Source of the DNA: RGIG9608 sp045612365 | GTDB taxonomy: Bacteria; Bacteroidota; Bacteroidia; Bacteroidales; Paludibacteraceae | NCBI GenBank assembly: GCA_045612365.1 | Contig: JAZKYY010000011.1 | Location: 124,001-188,000, forward strand | DNA: 64,000 nt | Direction: 5' to 3' | Shown: positions 37,252-45,408 of the stretch, piece by piece | Layout: every line of letters starts with the position of its first letter | Position numbering within the stretch: the stretch's first letter is position 1 | Notes under the pieces: generated by a model | Databases searched by the model: none | What the model saw: the letters and a program-made list of their open reading frames with translations, nothing else | What the model was told of the DNA's origin: nothing | Translations under genes and position numbers: made by a program

Positions 37252-37899
37252 ATGTCCTTTTTTGATATCAATAATATTTTAGTAACCATTTGGGGTTACA
37301 AGATTTGCTATTTGGAACTCATTGGTTTCATTAGTGGATTTTTGGCCATTTTTTTAGCCAATCGGGGCAATGTGTATACATTTTGGATTGGGATAATAAA
37401 TTGCATTTGCTATTTCGGAATCTTTTGGCAACAACATCTGTATTCGATGACTATTCTACAAACCATTTTCATCGGTATAAACATCTATGGCATTTGGCGT
37501 TGGAATTTCCCTGAAAAACAAGAAAAAAACAATCAGAACAAACTAAAAATCACCACACTGCAACGCAAAGAAGTTATTGGATATTCTATAGCAATTCTTA
37601 TTACAGGAATAATTTGGGGATACGTGGTACTTAATCTTTCGAGACGCTTTCCTGTTTTCTTTGCTTTACCTCCTTACCCTTTCATCGACGCCATTTTGCT
37701 TACATCGAACATTGTGGGGCAACTATGGCTTGCTCAGAAAAAAATCGAAAACTGGATTCTTTGGATTATTATAAACGCAGCAAGTATTGTTTTGTGGTTA
37801 TCATTGGATATGAAATTGACTGCGTTTTTGTATCTTTGCTATCTCCTTATTGCCATCGATGCTCTGCATGGTTGGAAGAAGGAATTAAAAACACAATAA
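37252..37899 (+). CDS. pnuC: PnuC-like nicotinamide riboside transporter
   Basis: A 215-residue inner-membrane protein with about seven helices. The segments ELIGFISGFLAIFLANRGN and NIYGIWRWN match the PnuC family, facilitated uptake of nicotinamide riboside or a related vitamin. Vitamin specificity cannot be told from sequence; no riboswitch is visible. It lies five bases after rsmI and ten before sufC. Confidence 0.88.
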   Translation: MSFFDINNILVTIWGYKICYLELIGFISGFLAIFLANRGNVYTFWIGIINCICYFGIFWQQHLYSMTILQTIFIGINIYGIWRWNFPEKQEKNNQNKLKITTLQRKEVIGYSIAILITGIIWGYVVLNLSRRFPVFFALPPYPFIDAILLTSNIVGQLWLAQKKIENWILWIIINAASIVLWLSLDMKLTAFLYLCYLLIAIDALHGWKKELKTQ

Positions 37900-37909
37900 A
37901 ACAACTAAT

Positions 37910-38659
37910 ATGCTTAAGATCAGAAATCTACATGCAGAAATTGCAGGTAAAAAAATACTCAAAGGACTTGATTTGGAAATCAATGCTGGTGAAGTTCATG
38001 CCATAATGGGGCCAAACGGAGCCGGAAAATCAACACTTTCGTCGGTGCTTGCTGGGCACCCTGCTTACAAAGTAACGGAGGGAGAAGTTATTTTCAATGG
38101 AAAAAAATTGTTGGAACTTTCACCTGAGCAACGTTCATGCGAAGGTTTGTTCTTAAGTTTTCAGTACCCAATAGAAATTCCGGGAGTGAGTATGGTCAAT
38201 TTTATGCGTGCGGCAGTCAACGAGCATCGCAAGTACAAACAACTTCCTGTGCTTTCTTCAACAGATTTTTTGCGATTGATGAGGGAGAAAAAGGAATTTG
38301 TTGAGATGGATAGTAAACTCACAAATCGTTCTGTAAACGAGGGCTTTTCTGGTGGAGAGAAAAAACGCAATGAAATTTTTCAGATGGCAATGCTTGAGCC
38401 AAAACTTTCTATTTTGGACGAAACTGATTCTGGACTCGACATCGACGCACTCCGAATAGTGGCAAATGGTGTAAACAAGCTTAAAAAGCCCGAAAATGCT
38501 AGCATTGTAATCACTCACTACCAACGCTTGTTAGACTACATTGTTCCTGATTTTGTGCATATTTTGTACAATGGAAAAATTGTAAAAACAGGCACCAAAG
38601 AACTTGTTCTTGAGCTAGAAGAAAAAGGCTACGACTGGATAAAACAAGAAAACGAATGA
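37910..38659 (+). CDS. sufC: SufC, Fe-S assembly ATPase
   Basis: A 249-residue ABC-type ATPase of the SUF iron-sulfur scaffold. Walker A GPNGAGKS at 34-41, signature FSGGEKKRNEI and Walker B LSILDETDSGLD are present. It overlaps sufD by four bases (ATGA). The usual partner sufB is not upstream; pnuC is there instead, so SufB must be encoded elsewhere if the SufBCD complex is complete. Confidence 0.95.
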   Translation: MLKIRNLHAEIAGKKILKGLDLEINAGEVHAIMGPNGAGKSTLSSVLAGHPAYKVTEGEVIFNGKKLLELSPEQRSCEGLFLSFQYPIEIPGVSMVNFMRAAVNEHRKYKQLPVLSSTDFLRLMREKKEFVEMDSKLTNRSVNEGFSGGEKKRNEIFQMAMLEPKLSILDETDSGLDIDALRIVANGVNKLKKPENASIVITHYQRLLDYIVPDFVHILYNGKIVKTGTKELVLELEEKGYDWIKQENE

Positions 38660-39990
38660 AAATAGAACAACAATATATCGATTTCTTCAACGAACAAAAA
38701 TCTCTTTTGTTTGCCAATTCCGATTCTATTTCAAATTCGTTCAGAGAGGAGGCATTTGCCGATTTTTGTCGACTCGGTTTCCCTACAAAGAAAACGGAAC
38801 TTTATCGTTTTTCCGAGATTGATAAAAATTTTGATCACGAGTTTGGCATCAATCTCAATCGACTATCGCAAAACACCAACCTCTCGCACTTCAATTGTGA
38901 AGTTCCGAATGTTTCTAAATATACATTCTACGTTGAAAATGACATTTTCATTAATCCTCAACCAGATGTAAAGCTTCCCCAAGGAGTTGTTATTTGCAGT
39001 TTGCGCGAAGCTGCCGCAAAGCATCCCGATCTTGTTCGCTCACATCTATGCAAACTTGTTGATGCCAAGAAAGATGGTTTGCAAGCATTCAATTTGGCAT
39101 TTGCTCAAGATGGCTTCTTTATCTATATTCCTAAAAATGTGATAATGGAAGAACCTATTCAAATCATCAACATAATGAATGGGAATGTGGATTATATGGC
39201 AAATTCGCACAACTTGGTTATACTCGACCAAGGTGCGAGAGCGCAACTTGTAGTTTGTGACCATAGCATTGGTGTACATCGCTATTTAGCCAACAGAGTT
39301 ACCGAAGTTTTTGTGAAAGAAAATGCCGCTTACGATCATTATAAAATAGAAAGTACAAGCAAAAATACCACAAACATTTCTACTCTTTTGGTCAATCAGA
39401 AAGCCAACTCGGCTACCGTAGCCAACGTAATCACTTTGCATGGAGGCATCACTCGCAACAATATAAAAATTGATCTTACAGAAAAAAATGCACAAACCAC
39501 ACTTTGTGGAATGGCTATTGAAAACGACGAGCAAAAGGTTGATAACTACACGTTTATCAACCATCAGTCGGGCGAAACTTTGAGCAAAGAACTTTTCAAA
39601 TACATTTTGGATAATAATGCAAAAGGAGGATTTTTGGGAAGAATTTTGGTGCAAAAAGATGCGCAAAAAATAGAGGCCTATCAAACCAATAGAAACCTAT
39701 GCCTTACCTCTTCGGCACACATACAAACCAAACCGCAACTCGAGATTTATGCCGACGATGTAAAATGTTCGCATGGGGCAACCGTTGGACAACTCGACGA
39801 TGCAGCACTTTTCTATCTCCGCTCAAGAGGAATTGCCGAAAAAGAAGCCAAACTTCTGCTTATGTCTGCTTTTGTTGGCGACGTAATAGAGCACATCCGT
39901 ATTCCTTCTCTCAAAGACAGAATAAAAATTCTTGTTGAAAACACTCTCAAAGGACAACAAAAAAACTGCCACGGTTGCAAAATTTGTTAA
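38656..39990 (+). CDS. sufD: SufD, Fe-S cluster scaffold subunit
   Basis: A 444-residue subunit of the SufBCD scaffold. The beta-helix core and the C-terminal YLRSRGIAEKEAKLLLMSAF block are characteristic. The tail CHGCKIC carries three cysteines. The gene is coupled to sufC and followed by a hairpin with T-rich DNA. No sufS or sufU follows. Confidence 0.93.
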   Translation: MKIEQQYIDFFNEQKSLLFANSDSISNSFREEAFADFCRLGFPTKKTELYRFSEIDKNFDHEFGINLNRLSQNTNLSHFNCEVPNVSKYTFYVENDIFINPQPDVKLPQGVVICSLREAAAKHPDLVRSHLCKLVDAKKDGLQAFNLAFAQDGFFIYIPKNVIMEEPIQIINIMNGNVDYMANSHNLVILDQGARAQLVVCDHSIGVHRYLANRVTEVFVKENAAYDHYKIESTSKNTTNISTLLVNQKANSATVANVITLHGGITRNNIKIDLTEKNAQTTLCGMAIENDEQKVDNYTFINHQSGETLSKELFKYILDNNAKGGFLGRILVQKDAQKIEAYQTNRNLCLTSSAHIQTKPQLEIYADDVKCSHGATVGQLDDAALFYLRSRGIAEKEAKLLLMSAFVGDVIEHIRIPSLKDRIKILVENTLKGQQKNCHGCKIC

Positions 39991-40040
39991 GGATTGATTT
40001 TATTTACTTAATTCGACAAGAATACATAACATTTTTTTAA

Positions 40041-40097
40041 CTTTGTCTCTGCTCTGCGATAGCGATTGCAGGACAAGGTTAATTTTTTAATTTTTGA
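40041..40097 (+). terminator. Probable sufD operon terminator
   Basis: CTTTGTC (40041-40047) pairs with GACAAGG (40072-40078) and the inner CTGC with GCAG; a T-rich tract broken by a few A residues follows. A TAACTTTG sequence at 40038-40045 overlaps the left arm and would be a -7 element, so one of the two readings may be incidental. Confidence 0.5.
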
Positions 40098-40280
40098 GCT
40101 TTACGCTCTTATTCTCAGTTTCGTAAAATCTGGAAAATTTTAACTACACGAGAATAAGTTATGCAAAGAAGTTCACGCTTTCGGGCGTGAGTTGTTTCGT
40201 GCTTATTTGTGTAAATGGTTTTCCAGAGCCTTCGAAACTAAATAAGTAAAAACGAAAACAGCGAACGCTTTTTTTGTGTT
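40096..40280 (+). ncRNA. Candidate structured, possibly switching RNA
   Basis: The 342-base sufD spacer has no gene but is rich in pairing. AGTTTCG (40117-40123) pairs with CGAAACT (40233-40239), enclosing TCTGGAAAA (40129-40137) with TTTTCCAGA (40219-40227), and an apical TCACGC/GCGTGA hairpin at 40173-40190. GAGAATAAG (40150-40158) can pair either with CTTATTCTC (40108-40116) or with CTTATT (40202-40207), and the first choice excludes the long rod. A weak AGC-GAAC-GCT hairpin with seven T residues ends it near 40280. The long rod recalls 6S-type RNA; a leader of the next gene is the alternative. Confidence 0.4.
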
Positions 40281-40332
40281 CAAAACTAAAAATAGAATTA
40301 AGAAAAGTTTAACTAAATAAAAGTTTATAAAA

Positions 40333-40965
40333 ATGGAAACAAAAATTAATAATCAAAAAAACGAAAGTGTTAACTCTGAGTTACCTCCAGTACCTGAAGC
40401 GAAAGTAAATAAATTGGAACTAAATGGTTTTGTAAAAGCACTATTTATATTTCATATTCTTATTGGAGTAATAAGTATTTTTCTAAATCCAAGCCCATGG
40501 AGTTTTTTTATACACGGCTTATTTATTCTGGGTAGTATTGGAATGTTAGAAAAGAAACGATGGGGTATATTTGTTTCTTATATATTTTGGCTAATTACTC
40601 TAATTTTTAATATAGGAGTCTTAAAATATGACACATTGAATTCTGACGAACTATATATCTTTTGTTACTTTATTGGTTATATACTTTTCTTTAGTGGTAT
40701 GTTATGTATACGGAAAAATGGCTATTCTGCATGGACCACTATTTGGAAGAATGGTTCTTTATCAGGAATATATCATAAAGAGATTGAAATTGAAAATGAT
40801 GCCGAAGAAACGAAAGAGAATGATTTATTTAATGATGATATTAATGAACAAGAAATAAATCTTAATCATTGGCAGAAATATTGGTTTGTATATATAGCAA
40901 TTTTATCATTGATAATCGTAACAGCATTGTGTTTTTATTCAGTTTTTAAATACCAATCTTTATAA
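40333..40965 (+). CDS. Multi-pass membrane protein, unknown
   Basis: A 210-residue protein with about four hydrophobic helices between residues 33 and 128, a polar acidic stretch (residues 150-180) and a final helix near 188-206. No family was recognised. It is the first gene of the AT-rich accessory block after the structured sufD spacer. It is separated from the next gene by 26 bases, so co-transcription is likely. Confidence 0.65.
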   Translation: METKINNQKNESVNSELPPVPEAKVNKLELNGFVKALFIFHILIGVISIFLNPSPWSFFIHGLFILGSIGMLEKKRWGIFVSYIFWLITLIFNIGVLKYDTLNSDELYIFCYFIGYILFFSGMLCIRKNGYSAWTTIWKNGSLSGIYHKEIEIENDAEETKENDLFNDDINEQEINLNHWQKYWFVYIAILSLIIVTALCFYSVFKYQSL

Positions 40966-40991
40966 ATAGGGAAAATATCTTATAAATAAAT

Positions 40992-41909
40992 ATGTGCAAA
41001 AGAATTAGATTTATAGTCATATTATTACTATCAGTATTTTTTAATTCTTATGCTGCTATTATGTCTGAATCAGAAATAAAGAGATTGGCAAAAGAATTAG
41101 AATTAATCGGGAATGGTCAGTATGAATGTTATTCAGAAGGAAGAACAATCATTTTTGAGTTTTATGTAAATGACAATTCACTAGTCAAAGATCTCAATGT
41201 AGATAAGGTTGCAAATTCCATAGACGAAGAACTTGCAGTTAGATTGTCAACCAATTTAGTAAATATTCGTTATATTGTTTATTACAAATCTAATAATGGT
41301 CAAATACTAAAGAAAGAAATTTCGGTAAAACTATCTGATTTGATGAATTTTAATAGTAATACAAGAGAAACTATATCTTTAAAAAATCATCCTAAAGCAC
41401 ACAATGTTAATCTTATATTAATCAAGCCAAAAGGGTGGATTGCAAGAGAAAGTAACAGACCACATATAGTTCAAAAATATGAGGTTGAACAAGATGATAA
41501 TTTCTTTTCTTACATGATAACAATGAAGCCCTTTTCTACATTTGTTTCCAAAAAAGAGGCTCAAGAGATATTTAACGGAAAAAACAAGTTTGAAATAGAT
41601 TTAAAGCAATGGATAAATAATATATTTATAGCAATGCCAAATGCAACAATCTTATCAGAAAAGTCATGTATGCTTGGTACATTTCCTGCAAAAAGAATAG
41701 AGATTAGGAATTTTATTGAAGAAAAGGGACTAATTGTAAAATCTTATGGTGTTATATGGATCTTTTTTTATGAAGATATTGTTATTTCACTATGGGGTGG
41801 TGTAAATACATTTAACGATAAAGGAATAGAAAATTATGAGACATTGTTTGATTTAATAACTAGAAATATAATTTTCCCAGACCAATACACAGCAACAGAT
41901 TATGAATAA
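40992..41909 (+). CDS. Secreted protein, unknown
   Basis: A 305-residue protein with an N-terminal signal peptide (RFIVILLLSVFFNSYAA) and no further membrane helix. The mature part has alternating strands and helices; I recognise no motif. Its end overlaps the next gene by eight bases, which argues that the two products are made together. Confidence 0.65.
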   Translation: MCKRIRFIVILLLSVFFNSYAAIMSESEIKRLAKELELIGNGQYECYSEGRTIIFEFYVNDNSLVKDLNVDKVANSIDEELAVRLSTNLVNIRYIVYYKSNNGQILKKEISVKLSDLMNFNSNTRETISLKNHPKAHNVNLILIKPKGWIARESNRPHIVQKYEVEQDDNFFSYMITMKPFSTFVSKKEAQEIFNGKNKFEIDLKQWINNIFIAMPNATILSEKSCMLGTFPAKRIEIRNFIEEKGLIVKSYGVIWIFFYEDIVISLWGGVNTFNDKGIENYETLFDLITRNIIFPDQYTATDYE

Positions 41910-42588
41910 TAAATACTATTATATAAACGAAGAAAATAAACCTATTGGACCACTTAGCAAAACTGAGTTTGAAAACTTGCACCTTAAGGAAGGAACTAAA
42001 ATTTGGCATACAGGTCTTGATTCTTGGGTAGATTATGCGTCCTCTAAAAATAAAGAACCTCAAACGAGATTAAATAAATCTTTGCTATATGGTGTAGTTG
42101 GTATATTTGTTTTGGTATTTATTATTTTCCTCATCTCTAATTTTTACACAAACTCCAAACAAAAACAACGAATAATGTCGGAAGCTTACGAGTGTGAGGA
42201 GTTTCAGATGTATTTAGACAAGTTTTATCGTGACATAGAGTTTTTTGGTATCAATAAGCGTAAACCTCGAACTATTATTATGAAACTTGCACCTATGCAA
42301 TATTTTGACGATACAAAAGATTTTCACGGGGTATCTTTTGGTTACGAAAATGATGATATAATAGAAATTTATATTAATGAGGATAGTTGGAAAAATTTTT
42401 CTCGTCCTCAAAAATACCTTTTAATGTATCACGAACTAGCACACGACATTCTTAACGTTGATGATTTACCTAATAAGCCTGAAAATTACGGTAAATTGAT
42501 GTGTCCTTTTATCTCTAATTTTGACAAGATTACTATGGATAACTTCATAGAAATGTCTCATGAATTATTTGAAAAGGAAAGCAAATAA
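41902..42588 (+). CDS. GYF-like domain, membrane helix and HExxH domain
   Basis: A 228-residue protein in three parts. Residues 1-46 resemble a GYF_2 domain (YYYINEENKPIGPLSKTEF, then IWHTGLDSWVDY). Residues 60-82 are a membrane helix. Residues 95-228 are soluble and contain HELAH at 177-181, the HExxH zinc-binding and catalytic motif of metallopeptidases, within YHELAHDILN. A membrane-tethered protease with an adaptor domain is the natural reading, but the third metal ligand was not identified and the side of the membrane is not certain. Confidence 0.7.
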   Translation: MNNKYYYINEENKPIGPLSKTEFENLHLKEGTKIWHTGLDSWVDYASSKNKEPQTRLNKSLLYGVVGIFVLVFIIFLISNFYTNSKQKQRIMSEAYECEEFQMYLDKFYRDIEFFGINKRKPRTIIMKLAPMQYFDDTKDFHGVSFGYENDDIIEIYINEDSWKNFSRPQKYLLMYHELAHDILNVDDLPNKPENYGKLMCPFISNFDKITMDNFIEMSHELFEKESK

Positions 42589-42651
42589 AAAAAACTGTTT
42601 GGTAATTCCATAAATTATTGTACTCTTGTCTACATAAGTTTATATGAAATT

Positions 42652-42792
42652 ATGGAAACACCAAAAATGATCGAGACAATAATAAATATTCTAATAACTC
42701 TAATTTCAGGAGGATTTATCATTTTCCTTATTGAAATTGAAAATAGAAAGGACCGGGAATATGATAATACTTTTATTTTATGCAACCATTAA
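42652..42792 (+). CDS. Small one-helix membrane ORF
   Basis: A 46-codon frame starting METPKMIETI with one hydrophobic helix near residues 9-27, ending in EYDNTFILCNH. It overlaps the next gene by 13 bases in another frame. It may be a real small protein or the N-terminal part of the next gene separated by a frameshift. Confidence 0.4.
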   Translation: METPKMIETIINILITLISGGFIIFLIEIENRKDREYDNTFILCNH

Positions 42793-43433
42793 CAAATAAA
42801 TTATCTGCTTATTGTCGATTTATTAGTTGGTTGGGTAACTCTATTATATTTTCTCAAAATTCTGATGAAAACGAAAATAACTTAAAAAAGTCTATTGATT
42901 TTATTAAAAAAGAAGGAGATATGTTAATTGTATCAGGAGAAGAATACTCTGTAGATGATTTCTCTGATAAAATTCTATATAAATTTTCAAATCACATAAA
43001 TAATATATGGCGTTATTGCGATAAATTAGGGACAAAAAAACTTAAGATAGATGAGGATATGATAAAACTAAACAAGCCATTTCTTGAAAAAGAATTATCA
43101 ATAATTGATCCTATGTATTTATTTCATATACAAGATAAATCTTTGATTGAAGACGTATCTGGGTATTTTTATAATTATATCATTCAACCATTAGAAAGAA
43201 AAGTAGGAAATTATGCGCTAAAGAAACGATTGTATTCTATTCAAATAAAAACAATGCTTGGTGCTGTAATAATAATTGTTTGTTTTTTAGTATTATTACT
43301 ATTTTTTAATTCTTATTGCTTATCAATAATTTTACTTTTTACTTCACTTGCTATGTTAATAGTAGGGTTACTAATATTATGTGTTAGTGAGCAAAAACAA
43401 CTAAAATTTTTAAACAAGATAAAAGTTTTATAA
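42780..43433 (+). CDS. Membrane protein with C-terminal helix pair, unknown
   Basis: A 217-residue protein: a soluble helical part (residues 1-150) followed by two hydrophobic helices near 158-180 and 183-203 and a short basic tail. No family was recognised. Its start lies inside the preceding 46-codon frame. If joined by a frameshift near 42768-42790, the product would have a membrane anchor at both ends. A weak hairpin with T-run follows. Confidence 0.6.
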   Translation: MQPLTNKLSAYCRFISWLGNSIIFSQNSDENENNLKKSIDFIKKEGDMLIVSGEEYSVDDFSDKILYKFSNHINNIWRYCDKLGTKKLKIDEDMIKLNKPFLEKELSIIDPMYLFHIQDKSLIEDVSGYFYNYIIQPLERKVGNYALKKRLYSIQIKTMLGAVIIIVCFLVLLLFFNSYCLSIILLFTSLAMLIVGLLILCVSEQKQLKFLNKIKVL

Positions 43434-43464
43434 ATACACATAGATAAGAATATTTTATAAATCC

Positions 43465-43495
43465 CATACTGATTTTGTATGCGGTTTTTGTTTTT
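43465..43495 (+). terminator. Weak terminator after the accessory block
   Basis: CATAC (43465-43469) and GTATG (43477-43481) form a short stem followed by a T-rich run to 43495. Confidence 0.4.
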
Positions 43496-43664
43496 ACTCT
43501 ATATTCTTTCTTACTTTTTTGAGGAAAAGCTGCATGGCTTCGGTATCTTTTCTGCGGATAATGTCGAGCAAATCCTCAAGTTCGCTCTGTATCTTCTCCA
43601 TCTGCCCTGGCGTATGCGGATTAAAAAGAATTTCGGAAAGCAAATAATCGTATTCCGAGAGCAA
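43494..43664 (-). pseudogene. Truncated copy of the tyrA 3' end
   Basis: Read on the minus strand this is 56 sense codons plus a stop that match the last 56 codons of the intact tyrA at 53801-54574: 52 of 56 residues agree and about 150 of 171 bases. Most differences are synonymous. An in-frame TGA stands directly before it, so it has no start and is broken. It lies in opposite orientation to the intact gene, 10 kb away. The divergence suggests it came from a related strain's tyrA rather than by recent local duplication. A plus-strand frame of 113 codons over it is incidental. Confidence 0.85.
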
Positions 43665-43831
43665 TCAGATAAATACAAGCAAGAAATATGTAAAAAGAAA
43701 AAAATACATTTCTTTATGATTCCCAATTCTATGGTAAAAGAGTACGAACATTTGCGTACTATCATTCTGGCCTCGAAAAGGATTGAGGACACTCAAGCAA
43801 GCATATCATTCGAGGAGTAAACTAAAATAAA

Positions 43832-43855
43832 AAAAGGAACCCTAAAGTTCCTTTT
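43832..43855. terminator. Bidirectional terminator beside lepB
   Basis: AAAAGGAAC and GTTCCTTTT form a nine-pair stem around a six-base loop. T-rich DNA follows on the plus strand, and A-rich DNA on the left supplies a U-tract for the minus-strand lepB transcript. Confidence 0.75.
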
Positions 43856-43861
43856 ATTTTC

Positions 43862-45256
43862 TTATTCTGCACCTTTGAAGAAACGTTCCCAGCGGATTTT
43901 TCCATTAAATAGAGTTTTGTCTTTATCCAAAGAGAGCCAAATAAACAATGGTGTCCCTACGATGTGATCTTCGGGTACAAAACCCCAATAGCGCGAGTCG
44001 GACGATTTGTGACGATTGTCGCCCATCATCCAAAAATAGTCCATTTTGAACGTATAGGTATCAGTTTTTTCTCCGTTGATGTAAACTTCATTATCAATCA
44101 AAGCAATGGAACATTTTTCGTAATTCCGAATTACTCGTTCGTAAACTGCATAGTTTTCTGCAGTAATTTTCAGTGTCTCTCCTCGGCGTGGCATATAAAT
44201 AGGTCCGTAAGTATCTCTTGACCAGTTGTTTTTACCAAGAGGATAAACTTCTCCGCCAAAAAAAGAAGGTTCTACAATAATGCTTTTCACCGACGGATTT
44301 TTACTCAACTTTTCTTTCATTTTTTCAGTCAAAGGAAAATGGTAAGTGGGCAATTTTTCGTCTAGGCCTATTTCTGCAAAATACTCGGAAGCATTCTGCA
44401 ATGTGTTCAGAAACACACGGTCATCTTCGCTTACACCAAGTTCGTTCAAATAGGTGCGAGAGAGTATTGTGCCATTTGTCTGCACAAAATAGTTGTGTTG
44501 CACATTTTCCGAATCTTCAAATAACTTTCCGTTGATATAGATTTGATTGCCAACCATTTGAAAAGTGTCGCCAGGCACCGCCACACAACGCTTAACGTAG
44601 TTTTCTCGTCGGTCTACTGGGCGATAAACAATTTCGCCGTAGTAACGCTTCTGACTATGAACAGTCTCTTTTCCTTTATAGTAACAGAGCGTGTAATAAT
44701 CGGGGTTTTGAATGTTAAGTGCCCCCGAGTCGCCAGCAGGGAAATTGAATACCACAATGTCGCCTCGTTTTACCTCTCTTATGCCTTTCAGACGACGATA
44801 CTCCCACTGTGGATTTTCGATGTAGGATTTGCAGTTGAAAAAAGGCATTGTATGTTGCATTAAAGGAAAAGACAACGGAGTGTTAGGAATTCTTGGCCCG
44901 TAAGTCATTTTGCTCACAAAAAGATGATCGCCTATGAGCAATGTTTTTTCTAGTGACGATGAAGGAATTTTGTAATTCTGAAACAAATAAATGTTGATGA
45001 AATATACAGCTACAAGCGCAAAAACAATAGCATCTACCCAACTACAAATGGAGTAAAGAGCTTTGTTCTTCGTTTTCTTCCAAAAATCCCAAGGAATAAA
45101 TTTTGTTATATAAGCATCGAAAATAAGCGGCAAAAGAAAAATCCACCAAAAATTTCCGACCCAAGCAATAAATAGCACATATATCAAACACCAAAATACT
45201 GCCTTTACCCATTGTTTAGTAGGCTTTTGCAAACGTTGTTTCAAATTCTCTCTCAT
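43862..45256 (-). CDS. lepB: LepB, signal peptidase I
   Basis: A 464-residue inner-membrane serine protease that removes signal peptides. The catalytic serine lies in NYKIPSSSLEKTLLIGDHL and the general-base lysine in ENYVKRCVAVPGD; box E is MMGDNRHKSSDSRYWG. Hydrophobic helices lie near the N-terminus. Longer than the 324-residue E. coli enzyme by inserted loops, as is common in Bacteroidetes. The ATG at 45256 is chosen because the promoter element at 45286-45293 excludes the longer frame. Confidence 0.94.
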   Translation of the reverse strand: MRENLKQRLQKPTKQWVKAVFWCLIYVLFIAWVGNFWWIFLLPLIFDAYITKFIPWDFWKKTKNKALYSICSWVDAIVFALVAVYFINIYLFQNYKIPSSSLEKTLLIGDHLFVSKMTYGPRIPNTPLSFPLMQHTMPFFNCKSYIENPQWEYRRLKGIREVKRGDIVVFNFPAGDSGALNIQNPDYYTLCYYKGKETVHSQKRYYGEIVYRPVDRRENYVKRCVAVPGDTFQMVGNQIYINGKLFEDSENVQHNYFVQTNGTILSRTYLNELGVSEDDRVFLNTLQNASEYFAEIGLDEKLPTYHFPLTEKMKEKLSKNPSVKSIIVEPSFFGGEVYPLGKNNWSRDTYGPIYMPRRGETLKITAENYAVYERVIRNYEKCSIALIDNEVYINGEKTDTYTFKMDYFWMMGDNRHKSSDSRYWGFVPEDHIVGTPLFIWLSLDKDKTLFNGKIRWERFFKGAE

Positions 45257-45285
45257 TATTTTTTCTGTAATAAATGATTTATGGG

Positions 45286-45293
45286 CAAAGATA
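45286..45293 (-). promoter_or_regulatory. -7 element of the lepB promoter
   Basis: Minus-strand TATCTTTG, perfect TAnnTTTG match; predicted start about 23 bases before the lepB ATG. Confidence 0.65.
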
Positions 45294-45336
45294 CGAAAAG
45301 TTAATAGTTTTTTCACCCATCAGGTCAATTCACAAC

Positions 45337-45366
45337 TTGTTAACTCACAACTTTTCACTACTTTTG
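45337..45366 (+). promoter_or_regulatory. yebC promoter
   Basis: TTG at 45337-45339 and TACTTTTG at 45359-45366, separated by 19 bases, fit both consensus elements and spacing. Confidence 0.7.
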
Positions 45367-45408
45367 CTCAACAAATTTTAATAACAATAAAAACATAATT
45401 ATATCAGT

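Noticed and set aside
40038..40045. TAACTTTG read as promoter of the accessory cassette or structured RNA
   Set aside because: It overlaps the left arm of the probable sufD terminator and lacks a -33 element, so it was not listed as a separate promoter; the possibility remains open.
43479..43820. 113-codon plus-strand frame
   Set aside because: Its first half is antisense to the tyrA fragment. The last 34 codons might be the tail of a lost gene but match nothing I know.
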